A stretch of DNA of 37,663 bases, taken from assembly GCA_001603905.1 (NCBI GenBank), contig LVAE01000035.1:1-37663 (forward strand), read 5' to 3'. Each line of letters starts with the position of its first letter. Positions within the stretch are counted from its first letter, which is position 1. The DNA is from Fibrobacterales bacterium Fibro_02. GTDB taxonomy: Bacteria > Fibrobacterota > Fibrobacteria > Fibrobacterales > Fibrobacteraceae. The notes beneath the pieces were generated by a model that worked only from the letters and a program-made list of their open reading frames with translations, did no database searches and was not told where the DNA came from. The position numbers were made by a program, and so were the translations under genes. Below, in pieces: positions 8,944 through 17,163 of the stretch.

Positions 8944-9363
8944 TTAAGCACTAAAAGCGGGAAGCTTATCTATTTTCTTAAAACGCTTGGTGGTAGCATC
9001 CAGCGCAAAGTAGCGCACCGCATCGCCAAGCGATAGCATCACGTACTTAGGCGTCAGTACCTGCAAATACTTGTTCAGCTGCACCTGGAGCGCTTGCCAC
9101 GTGTACTCGCCCGGAGCCTTGCATTCCACCAAAAGCCACGGGTGCCTTAAATCCGCATTGTCCTTGAAGCTCTGCACCAGGATATCCACGCGGTCATCGG
9201 TCGAAGGTTCCACCGTCGAAAGCGCAAACTCCACAGCAATCAGGTTCTGCGGAACCTTGATCTCGTCCATCAGGAATTTGATAGTCGCCTGGCGCACGTG
9301 TTCTTCGGGCGTCGCGGGAACATCCTTTTGGCGGATGGGATCGTAAAGCATGTCGTGGGTCAT
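8944..9363 (-). CDS. HsdR N-terminal domain-like protein (PD-(D/E)XK fold)
   Basis: The 139-residue product resembles the stand-alone form of the N-terminal nuclease domain of type I restriction R subunits (HSDR_N). The catalytic pattern is present: Asp60 in RVDILV and Glu80-Cys-Lys82 in WLLVECKAPG, preceded by the helix EEHVRQATIKFLMDE. Such short proteins are common outside restriction systems and their role is not known. No methylase, specificity or helicase gene is nearby. The ATG at 9363 is chosen because a promoter-like CTATTTTG (9370-9377) lies six bases before it. An in-frame GTG at 9417 would add 18 residues that look unlike the family. It is divergent from the aminotransferase gene. 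Confidence 0.75.
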   Translation of the reverse strand: MTHDMLYDPIRQKDVPATPEEHVRQATIKFLMDEIKVPQNLIAVEFALSTVEPSTDDRVDILVQSFKDNADLRHPWLLVECKAPGEYTWQALQVQLNKYLQVLTPKYVMLSLGDAVRYFALDATTKRFKKIDKLPAFSA

Positions 9364-9483
9364 GTAGCGCAAAATAGAAAAAAAAGCCCCAAAACAAGAA
9401 ACTAAACGGGAATTCACAATTTTATTATTCTATAATTACATTGTAAAACAAGTGAATTTTCGAAAACTCCATAGGAGCATAAA

Positions 9484-10785
9484 ATGCGCAGAAGATTATT
9501 GAGCGAAGGTGCCAAGGAACTCTCTTACGAAATCCGCGAGATCGTGAAGAAGGCAAACCAGCTCAAGGCACTCGGTCTCCCCATCCACTGGGAAAACATC
9601 GGTGACCCGATTGAAAAGAAATGCCAAGTTCCCGAGTGGATCAAGGATATCGTTGTTGACCTCGTCCGCACCAACCGCAGCTACGGCTACTGCCCCTCCA
9701 AGGGCATGCTCGAAACGCGCGAATTTCTGGTGAAGGAAAACAACAAGCTCGGTGGCACGCAGATCAACGTCGACGACATCGTGTTCTTTAACGGCCTCGG
9801 TGACGCAATCGCCACCATTTACAGCCTCTTGTCGATGAACACCCGCATTATCGGACCGGCTCCGGCATACTCTACGCATAGCTCTGCCGAAGCCGCCCAC
9901 GCCCATACGGCTCCGATTACCTATCGCCTGCAGCCGGAAAACCACTGGTACCCGGACCTCGAAGAACTCGAGAACAAGGTCAAGTACAACCCGAGCATCG
10001 CGGGCATCTTGATTTTGAACCCGGACAATCCGACGGGCATGGTTTACCCGCTCGACATTCTCCAGAAGATTGTTGACATCGCAAAGCGCTACGGTCTGTT
10101 CATTATTTGCGACGAAATCTACAACAAGATTACATACAACGGAGCTCACGCCTACGCGCTCGCCGAATACATCGGTGATGTTCCGGGCATTGCGCTCAAG
10201 GGTATTTCCAAGGAATACCCGTGGCCGGGCGCTCGTTGCGGCTGGGCCGAATACTACAACCGCGACAAGGATGAACAGTTCGACGCTTTCTGCCGCGCGA
10301 TCGACAACGCCAAGATGGTGGAAGTCTGCTCGACCACGCTCCCGCAGATGACGATTCCGCGCGTTCTCGGCGATCCGCGCTTTATGGAACACCGCACGGC
10401 CTTGAACGAAAAGATTGGCCGCCGCAGCGCCATCATCAATGAAATTCTTTCGGACATTCCGGAACTGTATTTCAACCCGACCTACGGTGCATTCTACAAC
10501 ACTATCATCTTCCGCGAAGGAACGCTCAACAGCCACCAGACCTTGAAGATTGACAATCCGATCATCAAGAAGAAAGTGGAAGAATGGTGTAGCAAGACAA
10601 CGAACCTCGACTACCGCTTCGTTTACTACCTGCTGGGCGCAAAGGGCATCTGCGTTGTGCCGAGCACGAGCTTCTGCACGGACCTCAAGGGCTTCCGCGT
10701 GACGCTCCTGGAAGAAGACGAAGAAGAACTGCGCGAAGTATTCACTACAATCCACGACGCGATTATAGAATACCTGCACAGCTAG
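9484..10785 (+). CDS. PLP-dependent aminotransferase class I/II
   Basis: A 433-residue fold-type I aminotransferase. The sequence has the substrate-side motif NIGDP near residue 40, the NPDNPTG motif at about 179-185, the CDEIY motif of the PLP-ring aspartate, and the Schiff-base lysine at about 243 in GISKEYPWPGARCGW, with the phosphate-binding Arg after it. The N terminus (SYEIREIVKKANQL) is like that of alanine/aspartate-type aminotransferases. The substrate cannot be fixed from sequence alone; alanine or aspartate is likely. AGGAG six bases before the ATG gives a good ribosome binding site. A strong terminator follows 30 bp after the stop, so it is a single-gene unit. Confidence 0.88.
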   Translation: MRRRLLSEGAKELSYEIREIVKKANQLKALGLPIHWENIGDPIEKKCQVPEWIKDIVVDLVRTNRSYGYCPSKGMLETREFLVKENNKLGGTQINVDDIVFFNGLGDAIATIYSLLSMNTRIIGPAPAYSTHSSAEAAHAHTAPITYRLQPENHWYPDLEELENKVKYNPSIAGILILNPDNPTGMVYPLDILQKIVDIAKRYGLFIICDEIYNKITYNGAHAYALAEYIGDVPGIALKGISKEYPWPGARCGWAEYYNRDKDEQFDAFCRAIDNAKMVEVCSTTLPQMTIPRVLGDPRFMEHRTALNEKIGRRSAIINEILSDIPELYFNPTYGAFYNTIIFREGTLNSHQTLKIDNPIIKKKVEEWCSKTTNLDYRFVYYLLGAKGICVVPSTSFCTDLKGFRVTLLEEDEEELREVFTTIHDAIIEYLHS

Positions 10786-10814
10786 ATTAACGGATCAAGT
10801 TTCAATTCAATTTT

Positions 10815-10843
10815 ACACTGTCTGCAACAAGGCAGTGTTTTTT
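10815..10843 (+). terminator. Rho-independent terminator of the aminotransferase gene
   Basis: A 9-bp stem (10815-10823 with 10830-10838, one G-T pair) and a 6-base loop run into a tract of eight or more T. It lies 30 bp after the aminotransferase stop. Confidence 0.85.
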
Positions 10844-10939
10844 TTATAAAAGGGCACATATCCTATCTAAAATTTACAGAAATAGTGTGATTTAACGTCA
10901 AAGTTTTCTTATATTCTTATTACATTAAGGATCTTTGAC

Positions 10940-12010
10940 ATGAAAACGCGAATTTCTACACTACTCATTGTTTTATTTTGTTTTTGGACAACAATTCTTT
11001 TTTGCGGTTGCGGCGATAAAAGTCTGCAGCACCCCAAAGTTATTTCCGTCTTGACCTACAGCGAATATTTCCCCCAAGAAATGATTACGGACTTCCAGAT
11101 GAAAACGGGCTACCAGTTGCAGCTCGACCTATACGAAGCCCAGGAAGAAATGATTGACAGGCTCCGTGATAAGGGAACCGAGAAATACGACCTCATTATC
11201 GCGTCCGACGTCGTCATCCAGCAAATGGTGCGGCTAGGACTCATTGCCGCCATCGACACGAACAGGGTTCCCAACAGAGTCAATGTCGCCGACCAATTCA
11301 AGAGTCCTGCCTACGATCCCTCCAACACCTATACGCTTCCCTACTTGTGGGGAACCACGGGAATCCTTTACCGCGACCCCGGCATTAGGCCTGACAGCGT
11401 AAGCTACAACATGCTGTTCGACCCCAAGCAGACAAAGGGAAATTTCAGTCTACTCGAAGAAGCTCGTTCCATGCTTTCGATGGCGCTAATCGCCAAAGGC
11501 TTTAGTGCAAACAGTACGAAGATTGCAGAAATTGACCAGGCCGTCGAGCATATCCTTCAGGCGAAGAAGGACCCCCACTTTATCGGTTTCGATCCCTCCG
11601 ATATTTCTAAAGATAAAGTTCTTGCCAAGATTGATTGGGCTGCCATCGTCTTCAACGGCGAAGCCATGGATGCCATCAACGAAGATTCAACGTTACAGTA
11701 CGCCATTCCCGTCGAAGGAAGCTTTATGTGGGTAGATGCAATGACCCTCAGCAGCAAAGCCAAGAATCCAGATGGAGCCTACGCTTTCATGAATTATATT
11801 CTTGGTGCCCAGGTTGGAGCTGATCTTGCCAAGTCGGTCTACTTTGCAAGCCCGAACAAAGCAAGCTACAAACTCCTTGACGAGCAGTTCAAGAACAACC
11901 GAGTCGTCAATCCGACCAAAGAAGAAATTGACCGCATGGTATTCCTGCGCGATCCAGGCGAAGCCTCGATGCTCTTTGATGGAGCTTGGACGACCGTCAA
12001 ATCGAATTAA
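10940..12010 (+). CDS. PotD/PotF-like polyamine-binding lipoprotein, orphan
   Basis: The 356-residue protein has an N-terminal export signal ending at Cys22/Cys24 (ILFCGC), an imperfect lipobox. It continues with the family 1 extracellular solute-binding fold of PotD/PotF: VLTYSEYFPQEMITDFQ (first strand and helix), YDLIIASDVVIQQMVRLGLI, LPYLWGTTGILYR (the conserved Trp-Gly hinge), and VPVEGS-like residues toward the end with WVDAM. Such proteins deliver spermidine or putrescine to a PotABC permease. No permease or ATPase gene is in the window, so the partner must be elsewhere or the protein has a sensing role. AAGGA precedes the ATG. Confidence 0.82.
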   Translation: MKTRISTLLIVLFCFWTTILFCGCGDKSLQHPKVISVLTYSEYFPQEMITDFQMKTGYQLQLDLYEAQEEMIDRLRDKGTEKYDLIIASDVVIQQMVRLGLIAAIDTNRVPNRVNVADQFKSPAYDPSNTYTLPYLWGTTGILYRDPGIRPDSVSYNMLFDPKQTKGNFSLLEEARSMLSMALIAKGFSANSTKIAEIDQAVEHILQAKKDPHFIGFDPSDISKDKVLAKIDWAAIVFNGEAMDAINEDSTLQYAIPVEGSFMWVDAMTLSSKAKNPDGAYAFMNYILGAQVGADLAKSVYFASPNKASYKLLDEQFKNNRVVNPTKEEIDRMVFLRDPGEASMLFDGAWTTVKSN

Positions 12011-12032
12011 TTAAAGAAGCCAAAGTATTTTC

Positions 12033-12057
12033 TAAATTTGCGGTCGCAATAAAGAGG
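12033..12057 (+). promoter_or_regulatory. Predicted promoter box and ribosome binding site of the CLC gene
   Basis: TAAATTTG (12033-12040) exactly fits TAnnTTTG. It is followed by a 22-base leader that carries AAAGAGG before the ATG at 12063. I looked for a fluoride riboswitch here and the leader is too short to hold one. Confidence 0.5.
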
Positions 12058-12062
12058 CCGCT

Positions 12063-13457
12063 ATGAACTTTAGAGATTTTGGCAAATACAACCAGTTCAA
12101 GGAACAATTCGCCGGCATGTCTCCTGAAATGAAGGAGCAGATGATGAAGATGGCGAAGGAACAGATGAAGGCGCGTTTAAACGCCTTTGTGCAGAAATGG
12201 CTTTCGCAGCCTGTACTGATTGTCGTCGCCCTATTCCTCGGAGCCCTAGTCGGAGCGCTGACAGCCTTCTTCGGTCAGGTACTGCTAGCTGTTTCTGCCT
12301 TGCGCGACGCGCATCCTATCTACTGGATTCCTGGACTTGCGCTCATCGGCATCGCCATCGTTATTGGATACAAGAAGTTCGGCAAAGGTACGGAACGCGG
12401 CATGGACATGGTCTTCGGAGTCGCTCACGGGAAGGAAAGCGAAATTCCCCTGCGCATGATTCCGATGGTCGCCGTAAGCACATGGCTCACCCACTTGTTC
12501 GGCGGTAGCGCCGGCCGCGAAGGCGTCGCTATCCAGATTGGAGCGACCCTCGGACACAACATCAGCAAGAAGATCCACGTCGAGAACGCTGGGAAGGTTC
12601 TACTGGTTGCAGGAATGGCGGCCGGTTTTGCGGGACTTTTCCAGACACCCCTTGCGGCGATTGCGCTCGCCCTTGAAGTATTGTTAGTCGGTTACCTGGA
12701 ACTTTCCGCTTTGTTGCCCGCAGCGGTCGCCGCTTTCACGGCCTACAAGGTTTCCGAAATGCTCGGACTCGAAAAATTTTCCGTTGATTTGCACACGCTT
12801 TTCCCTGATTACAATGTTGCAAATTTGCTCTGGAACGAAAACGGATTCGACATCCATTTTGTGTTGAAGCTTGCGCTGCTCGGCGTACTGTTCGGAATCG
12901 TTGGAGGCGGCTTTGCCAAGCTGCTTTCGCTCGCGAAAAAATTTGCGGCGAACAAGTTGCCGAACCCAGTCAAGCGCATCGCCTTCGTCGGGATTGGAAT
13001 CAGCCTCTTACTGTTGGTATTCTGGCAGGGCCGCTACGCAGGACTCGGAACGAACCTGATTGACCTTTGCTTTGCGGGCTCGCAGGCCGCAGATGTAAAT
13101 GCCGCGGGAAACGCCGCAACAGTTTTCGCCTACGACTGGATTCTGAAATTTGCACTTACGATTGCAACAATCGCCGTCGGATTCAAGGGCGGAGAAGTCA
13201 CGCCGCTGTTTGCCATTGGAGCTACATTCGGTGCATGGGTTGCCGCAATGGTCGGCGTTCCCCTGCCGCTTGCAGCAGCCCTCGGTTACGCGGCAGTCTT
13301 TGGCGGCGCGACCAATACGCTGTTTGCCCCCATTTTCATCGGTGCAGAAATCTTCGGTTTTGATACTTTACCCGCATTCTTCATCGTATGCGTAGTCGCC
13401 TTCGCCTGCAACGGCGGCCAAAGCATCTATGCGCAGAAAAAATTGAGGCTTAAATAG
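12063..13457 (+). CDS. CLC-family anion transporter, probably fluoride/proton type
   Basis: A 464-residue membrane protein with about ten hydrophobic helices after a cytoplasmic, Met/Lys-rich N terminus (1-45). GGSAGREGV (about 148-155) carries the gating glutamate of CLC transporters. The second pore motif reads GGEVTP (about 376-381) where chloride types usually have GIFAP. In the family, the GEVTP form with its Glu and Thr is that of CLC-F fluoride/proton antiporters, so fluoride export is the likely job (family knowledge, not proven here). An unusual charged amphipathic leader precedes helix 1. The radical SAM gene begins 7 bp after the stop and is probably cotranscribed. Confidence 0.87.
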   Translation: MNFRDFGKYNQFKEQFAGMSPEMKEQMMKMAKEQMKARLNAFVQKWLSQPVLIVVALFLGALVGALTAFFGQVLLAVSALRDAHPIYWIPGLALIGIAIVIGYKKFGKGTERGMDMVFGVAHGKESEIPLRMIPMVAVSTWLTHLFGGSAGREGVAIQIGATLGHNISKKIHVENAGKVLLVAGMAAGFAGLFQTPLAAIALALEVLLVGYLELSALLPAAVAAFTAYKVSEMLGLEKFSVDLHTLFPDYNVANLLWNENGFDIHFVLKLALLGVLFGIVGGGFAKLLSLAKKFAANKLPNPVKRIAFVGIGISLLLLVFWQGRYAGLGTNLIDLCFAGSQAADVNAAGNAATVFAYDWILKFALTIATIAVGFKGGEVTPLFAIGATFGAWVAAMVGVPLPLAAALGYAAVFGGATNTLFAPIFIGAEIFGFDTLPAFFIVCVVAFACNGGQSIYAQKKLRLK

Positions 13458-13464
13458 TTGGCGT

Positions 13465-14421
13465 ATGAACTCCGTCTATATTGAAATCACGAACGTTTGC
13501 AACTTGAATTGCAGCTTTTGCCCTTGCGGCAAGGCGGATTCAAAGGACGCAGATCGTTCGGGGATAAAATGTCCCCGAGATTTCATGAGTTCTGAACTTT
13601 TCGAGCGTTGCATTGCCGAGGCAGCGACCGTTGCCGAGAACGTCTACTTTCATGTACTCGGCGAACCGACACTGCATCCTGGATTCGGGCTGTTCCTGAA
13701 AAAACTGGAAGCAACTCCGCTCAAGCTAAACCTGACGACAAACGGAACAACGATAGCACGGGTTTCGCAGCGACTCTTGGAATGCTCCGCCGTGCGCCAG
13801 GTGAACTTTTCGACGCACGCCTACGCAGAACTTCCGCGGGAAACAGCACTTACCCACCTGCAAGACGTTCTTGATTTCTGCAAGATGGCAAACGCGGTGC
13901 GCCCCGACCTGTATATCAATTTAAGGCTCTGGAACGTAGGCGATGCGGCAAGCCGTTCCTGGAACGAGACGATGCTCGCCAAGGTCAACGAAGCTTTCGC
14001 CGAAACCAAAGACAGCTCTTCTGACGGCACCCAAACCGCGCCACATATTTCCCTGGAACATTTCTGTAGCCGCCACAAGAGTTTTCCACTCGTCGGAAGA
14101 ATCTACCTACACCAAGACAGCCGATTTGAATGGCCCGCCGCGTCATCCTCGACCGAGCGACGCGAGGGAGGGAATCCAGGCTCAATCGCGGGAACCTGTC
14201 ACGCGCTTGACACTCACATCGCTATTCTGCACGACGGTCGCGTTGTCGCCTGTTGCCTGGACCATAGCGGACAAATTAGTCTTGGACAAATTCAGGAGCA
14301 AAGTCTTGCAGAAATTCTAGACTCACCTACGGCAACGAACCTCCGCGAAGGATTCAAGAAACACGAATTGCGCCACCCGTTTTGCCAGAGTTGTTCCTTC
14401 TGCAAGCGTTTCGGAAAATAA
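13465..14421 (+). CDS. Radical SAM protein with SPASM-like C terminus, carrying a repeat-derived insert
   Basis: The 318-residue enzyme begins with the Fe-S site CNLNCSFC (Cys12, Cys16, Cys19), which binds the cluster that cleaves S-adenosylmethionine. HVLGEPTLHP and LTTNGT are the usual next strands. The C-terminal part has CHALD…VVACCLDHSG and a final CQSCSFC, which fits a SPASM or related auxiliary cluster domain. The substrate is unknown; relatives modify peptides or act in cofactor assembly, and no peptide precursor was seen nearby. Residues about 225-241 (ASSSTERREGGNPGS) are encoded by a dispersed palindromic repeat and were probably not in the ancestral protein. The gene lies 7 bp behind the CLC gene. 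Confidence 0.85.
   Translation: MNSVYIEITNVCNLNCSFCPCGKADSKDADRSGIKCPRDFMSSELFERCIAEAATVAENVYFHVLGEPTLHPGFGLFLKKLEATPLKLNLTTNGTTIARVSQRLLECSAVRQVNFSTHAYAELPRETALTHLQDVLDFCKMANAVRPDLYINLRLWNVGDAASRSWNETMLAKVNEAFAETKDSSSDGTQTAPHISLEHFCSRHKSFPLVGRIYLHQDSRFEWPAASSSTERREGGNPGSIAGTCHALDTHIAILHDGRVVACCLDHSGQISLGQIQEQSLAEILDSPTATNLREGFKKHELRHPFCQSCSFCKRFGK
14133..14182. repeat. Dispersed repeat inside the radical SAM gene
   Basis: A GTCATCCTCGACCG block and a GGGAATCCAGGC tail match the element at 8903-8935. It is read in frame, adds about 17 residues, and falls between the two conserved halves of the enzyme just before its C-terminal Cys cluster. Confidence 0.6.
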
Positions 14422-14511
14422 TAGAAAGCCAAGTTCTTTATCAAGCGGCATCATTCCTTTTTGATTTACATAGACTTTGCTATATTTCTTTTCAAAGAGG
14501 AGTTTATACAA

Positions 14512-15528
14512 ATGAGAAAAATGTTCTTTACCATTATCGCCGGAGCCCTTTTGCTTGCGGCCTGCGATGACAGTTCCACCTCGGCAAATTCAACAGATAT
14601 GCCGCAATCGTCCGATACAACGGTCACGAGTTCCAACTCGAACACCTCTATTTCTTCGGATTCAAAAACGTCGCTTTCCAATTCGAGCACGACAAAATCT
14701 ACGGGAAAATGTTCCAATGCCTCGGATGATCTAGTGGATTCTCGCGACGGTCAAATTTACAAGACCGTAAAAATTGGCGACCAGATTTGGATGGCCGAGA
14801 ACCTGAATTATTCCACGGGCAGTAGCTGGACAAACGACACACTCGACAAGGACGGATCCATCTTCGGCAGATTCTACTATAGGGGAACCTCCTTGGAAGC
14901 ATGCCCAGAAGGATGGCATCTGCCCACTAAAGAAGAAATGAGAACGCTCATTGAAACTGCCGGGGGTATCGAAAATGCGGGCAAGCACTTAAAAGCAACC
15001 TCGACTTGGAATAAAAACAAAGACGGCAAAGACGGAAACGGAGACGACAGTTTCTGCTTCGGCGCAAAAGCAGCCGGAGGATCGCAAGAGGAGACAAAAG
15101 GAGCCTATAATGTTGGTGAATACACCACTTTCTGGACTAAAGACGTCTACACTGAACCGCCTCAAGTAGACTTTTATACGGGCATACAAAAAGTCACCTT
15201 CGATGAATACTACTACTTGAAGATTAGGAACGATTCCGCATGGGTTGAAAGAAGTTCGTCCTATGATGGCAGAAATATACGATGCCTGAAAGGCGACCCG
15301 GAACCCGAGCCGCCGCTCCCGGAAGAAGCGAGCGCACCACTCCCCGATTCAGTTCAAAAAGAACTCGAAGAAGCGATAAGAATAGAACGTCTCAACAATC
15401 AAATTGCAAAATTGACGAACTTATCGGAATGTGAAACCATCGAGTCCATCACCGAAGATGAAATCGCATATTGTAAGACAAGATTCTGCTTACTTCATCC
15501 TGAATTGTTTGAATGTGAAGAGTATTAA
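14512..15528 (+). CDS. FISUMP-domain lipoprotein
   Basis: The 338-residue product has a lipoprotein signal (LLAAC, Cys18), then a Ser/Thr/Asn-rich linker to about residue 66. From about 75 to 280 is a FISUMP domain, the paralogous domain named after Fibrobacter succinogenes: GQIYKTVKIGDQIWMAENLNY, then FYYRG, CPEGWHLPTKEEM, FWTKD and a closing RNIRCLKGD. These proteins are exported; their function is unknown. The tail (about 285-338) is acidic with several Cys and looks helical. The start at 14512 is chosen over the in-frame ATG at 14461 because AGAGGAG lies before it and it opens a proper signal peptide. Its 3' end overlaps the next gene. Confidence 0.88.
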   Translation: MRKMFFTIIAGALLLAACDDSSTSANSTDMPQSSDTTVTSSNSNTSISSDSKTSLSNSSTTKSTGKCSNASDDLVDSRDGQIYKTVKIGDQIWMAENLNYSTGSSWTNDTLDKDGSIFGRFYYRGTSLEACPEGWHLPTKEEMRTLIETAGGIENAGKHLKATSTWNKNKDGKDGNGDDSFCFGAKAAGGSQEETKGAYNVGEYTTFWTKDVYTEPPQVDFYTGIQKVTFDEYYYLKIRNDSAWVERSSSYDGRNIRCLKGDPEPEPPLPEEASAPLPDSVQKELEEAIRIERLNNQIAKLTNLSECETIESITEDEIAYCKTRFCLLHPELFECEEY

Positions 15529-16399
15529 AATTACCGTCCAGGATTTCACTGGCGTTTACGCAGAGCAGCCCTTTATGCAGGGGTTGCGAAAAGCAGCCTC
15601 AACTGACGGCGAAATCCGCTGGTTTGACTGTACCCGAATTAACGGTACCGACTGCTACTGCGATGACGAAGCGCAGGCAATTCTCCGAAAGCAAATTGAA
15701 TTCAGCAAAACACCGGCCCTTCGACAGGCTCAGGGACCTAGTTCAATAAGTACGCCGGGCATTCATTTTTTTGACAACGGCAATTACCATTACATGAGCA
15801 AGCTCTGGACAGATTCAATCCGCGAGCCGTTTGACCTTGTAGTGTTTGACCATCACCCCGATATGCAACCGCCCCGCTTCGAAGGAATATTAAGTTGCGG
15901 AGGCTGGATAAAAGAAGTTCTCGACAACAATAAATTCGTGCAGAATGTCACCGTTATCGGAGTCGCCGACCACTTGGTTGAAGAAATCCGCGAAGACCTT
16001 TCGCAAGCAAACGCCGCCGAAATTTTGAGCCGCGTCACCATTATCCGCGAAAGCGAACTGAAAGCACTTCCTCAAAATCTTTCGTCTCGCGTCTATAGCA
16101 AGCTTGCGAACGATCCATCAAGCCTTTATATTTCCATCGACAAGGACGCCCTCAACACACAAGAGGCCGCCACCAACTGGGACCAAGGTTCACTTACCTT
16201 TGAGCAACTCGCCGAGACTCTCCAAACGCTCGCCCAGAACCGAAAAATTCTAGGAATCGACATCTGCGGGGAACGCGCCCGCGACATGGGTTTCGAGGAT
16301 ACCGCCGCAGCAGACGCGCTCAACAATGCGTTGAATGAGAAACTGTATAATCTAATTACCACTTTAGTAGAAAGGAGATTCCCGCCTTCGCGGGAATGA
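15515..16399 (+). CDS. Arginase-fold (ureohydrolase-like) protein
   Basis: About 294 residues. The metal-site motifs of the arginase/agmatinase fold are visible: NGNYHYMSKLW (about 88-98, in place of GGDH), FDHHPDM (111-117, for DAHxD) and SIDKDAL (about 203, for SxDxD). This suggests a hydrolase with two bound metals, but the substrate-binding loops differ from true arginases, so the reaction is unknown. The start is uncertain: the nearest candidates are GTG 15515 (used) and TTG 15509, and the frame is open back to 15431. Either overlaps the FISUMP gene, implying translational coupling. Residues about 67-80 (PALRQAQGP…) come from a dispersed repeat, and the last eight residues (RRFPPSRE) and stop come from another palindrome. 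Confidence 0.72.
   Translation: MKSIKITVQDFTGVYAEQPFMQGLRKAASTDGEIRWFDCTRINGTDCYCDDEAQAILRKQIEFSKTPALRQAQGPSSISTPGIHFFDNGNYHYMSKLWTDSIREPFDLVVFDHHPDMQPPRFEGILSCGGWIKEVLDNNKFVQNVTVIGVADHLVEEIREDLSQANAAEILSRVTIIRESELKALPQNLSSRVYSKLANDPSSLYISIDKDALNTQEAATNWDQGSLTFEQLAETLQTLAQNRKILGIDICGERARDMGFEDTAAADALNNALNEKLYNLITTLVERRFPPSRE
15714..15739. repeat. Dispersed 26-bp repeat inside the arginase-like gene
   Basis: This 26-bp stretch matches 24773-24798 inside hrpA at 24 of 26 positions (differences at the 11th and 14th base). The two copies lie in the same orientation on the plus strand but the genes are on opposite strands, so the copies are translated from opposite strands: PALRQAQGP here, VPELAEGP in HrpA. 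Confidence 0.75.
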
Positions 16400-16404
16400 C
16401 AGCA
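16376..16404. repeat. Palindromic repeat ending the arginase-like gene
   Basis: A perfect 8-bp stem with a 4-base loop (ATTCCCGC, CTTC, GCGGGAAT; 16378-16397) followed by GACAGCAG. This type is widespread in bacterial genomes. It supplies the last codons and the TGA of the arginase-like gene and ends 8 bp before the pseudouridine synthase start. Confidence 0.75.
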
Positions 16405-16411
16405 GCAGAGA

Positions 16412-17161
16412 ATGGCGTTCAATAACCGCAACAACAAAGCCAAGGCCCACGGCGTCGCCCGCGTGATTTCCAAGCGCGGGTATTGTAGCCGGAGCCAGGC
16501 GGAAAAGCTGGTTCGCGAAGGCCATGTGATTCTCCGGGGCAAGCCGGTACGCGATCCCGAAGCGCCCGCCTACGAAAACGACGAAATTCTCGTCAACGGC
16601 AAGCCCATTACCGCAAGCGATTTCGTCTACTTTGCCATGAACAAGCCTCGCGGAATCGTCACCACCGCAAGCGACGAGAAGGGGCGCAAAACCGTGATGG
16701 ACCTGTTCCGCGAAGAATACGCCAAAATGTTTCCCGGCAAACCCATGCCGCACATTGCGCCCGTAGGGCGCCTCGACGCAGCAAGCGAAGGCCTGCTGCT
16801 TTTTACCAACGACACGAAATGGGCGGACAACATTCTCACCGACGCAAGTCATCTTAAAATCTACCGTGTGCAAGTCAAGGGCAAACCCTCCGCCGCCGAA
16901 CTTTCACAAATGGAAAAAGGTTTCAACGTTCCGCCCCGCGTATTCGGCGAAAAAGAAGAATTTATGCACGCCGAGCGCGCCGTACTCCACAGCGACGGAG
17001 AAAAGAACTGTTGGCTCGAAATTACTTTATCCGAAGGCAAGAACCGCGAAATCCGCCGGATGCTCGCCCACTTGGGTTACGAGGTTCTGCGCCTCATGCG
17101 CATCCAGTTCGATAAATTTAAATTGGAAGATTTAAAGCCCGGGAAAATCAAAATAATTTAG
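16412..17161 (+). CDS. RsuA/RluB-family rRNA pseudouridine synthase
   Basis: A 249-residue enzyme that isomerises specific uridines in ribosomal RNA. Its S4 RNA-binding domain lies at about residues 15-60 (ARVISKRGYCSRSQAEKLV). The catalytic domain has FAMNKPRG, then GRLDAASEGLLLFTND with the catalytic Asp at about 122, and the C-terminal signature EGKNREIRRML. The order and size fit the RsuA/RluB/E/F group; the exact target base cannot be told from sequence. It follows the arginase-like gene closely, with no clear Shine-Dalgarno sequence, and converges on ftsE. A hairpin with arms at 17164-17172 and 17192-17200 directly after the stop may terminate it. Confidence 0.92.
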   Translation: MAFNNRNNKAKAHGVARVISKRGYCSRSQAEKLVREGHVILRGKPVRDPEAPAYENDEILVNGKPITASDFVYFAMNKPRGIVTTASDEKGRKTVMDLFREEYAKMFPGKPMPHIAPVGRLDAASEGLLLFTNDTKWADNILTDASHLKIYRVQVKGKPSAAELSQMEKGFNVPPRVFGEKEEFMHAERAVLHSDGEKNCWLEITLSEGKNREIRRMLAHLGYEVLRLMRIQFDKFKLEDLKPGKIKII

Positions 17162-17163
17162 AA

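Noticed and set aside
9361..9417. GTG start giving 157 residues for the HsdR-N-like gene
   Set aside because: The extra N-terminal residues (VSCFGAFFSILRY) do not fit the family and the promoter-like box lies inside this extension.
9496..10779. 427-residue minus-strand open frame
   Set aside because: Shadow of the aminotransferase gene.
12011..12062. Fluoride riboswitch before the CLC gene
   Set aside because: Only 52 bases separate the genes and the leader after the promoter box is about 22 bases, too short for the crcB motif.
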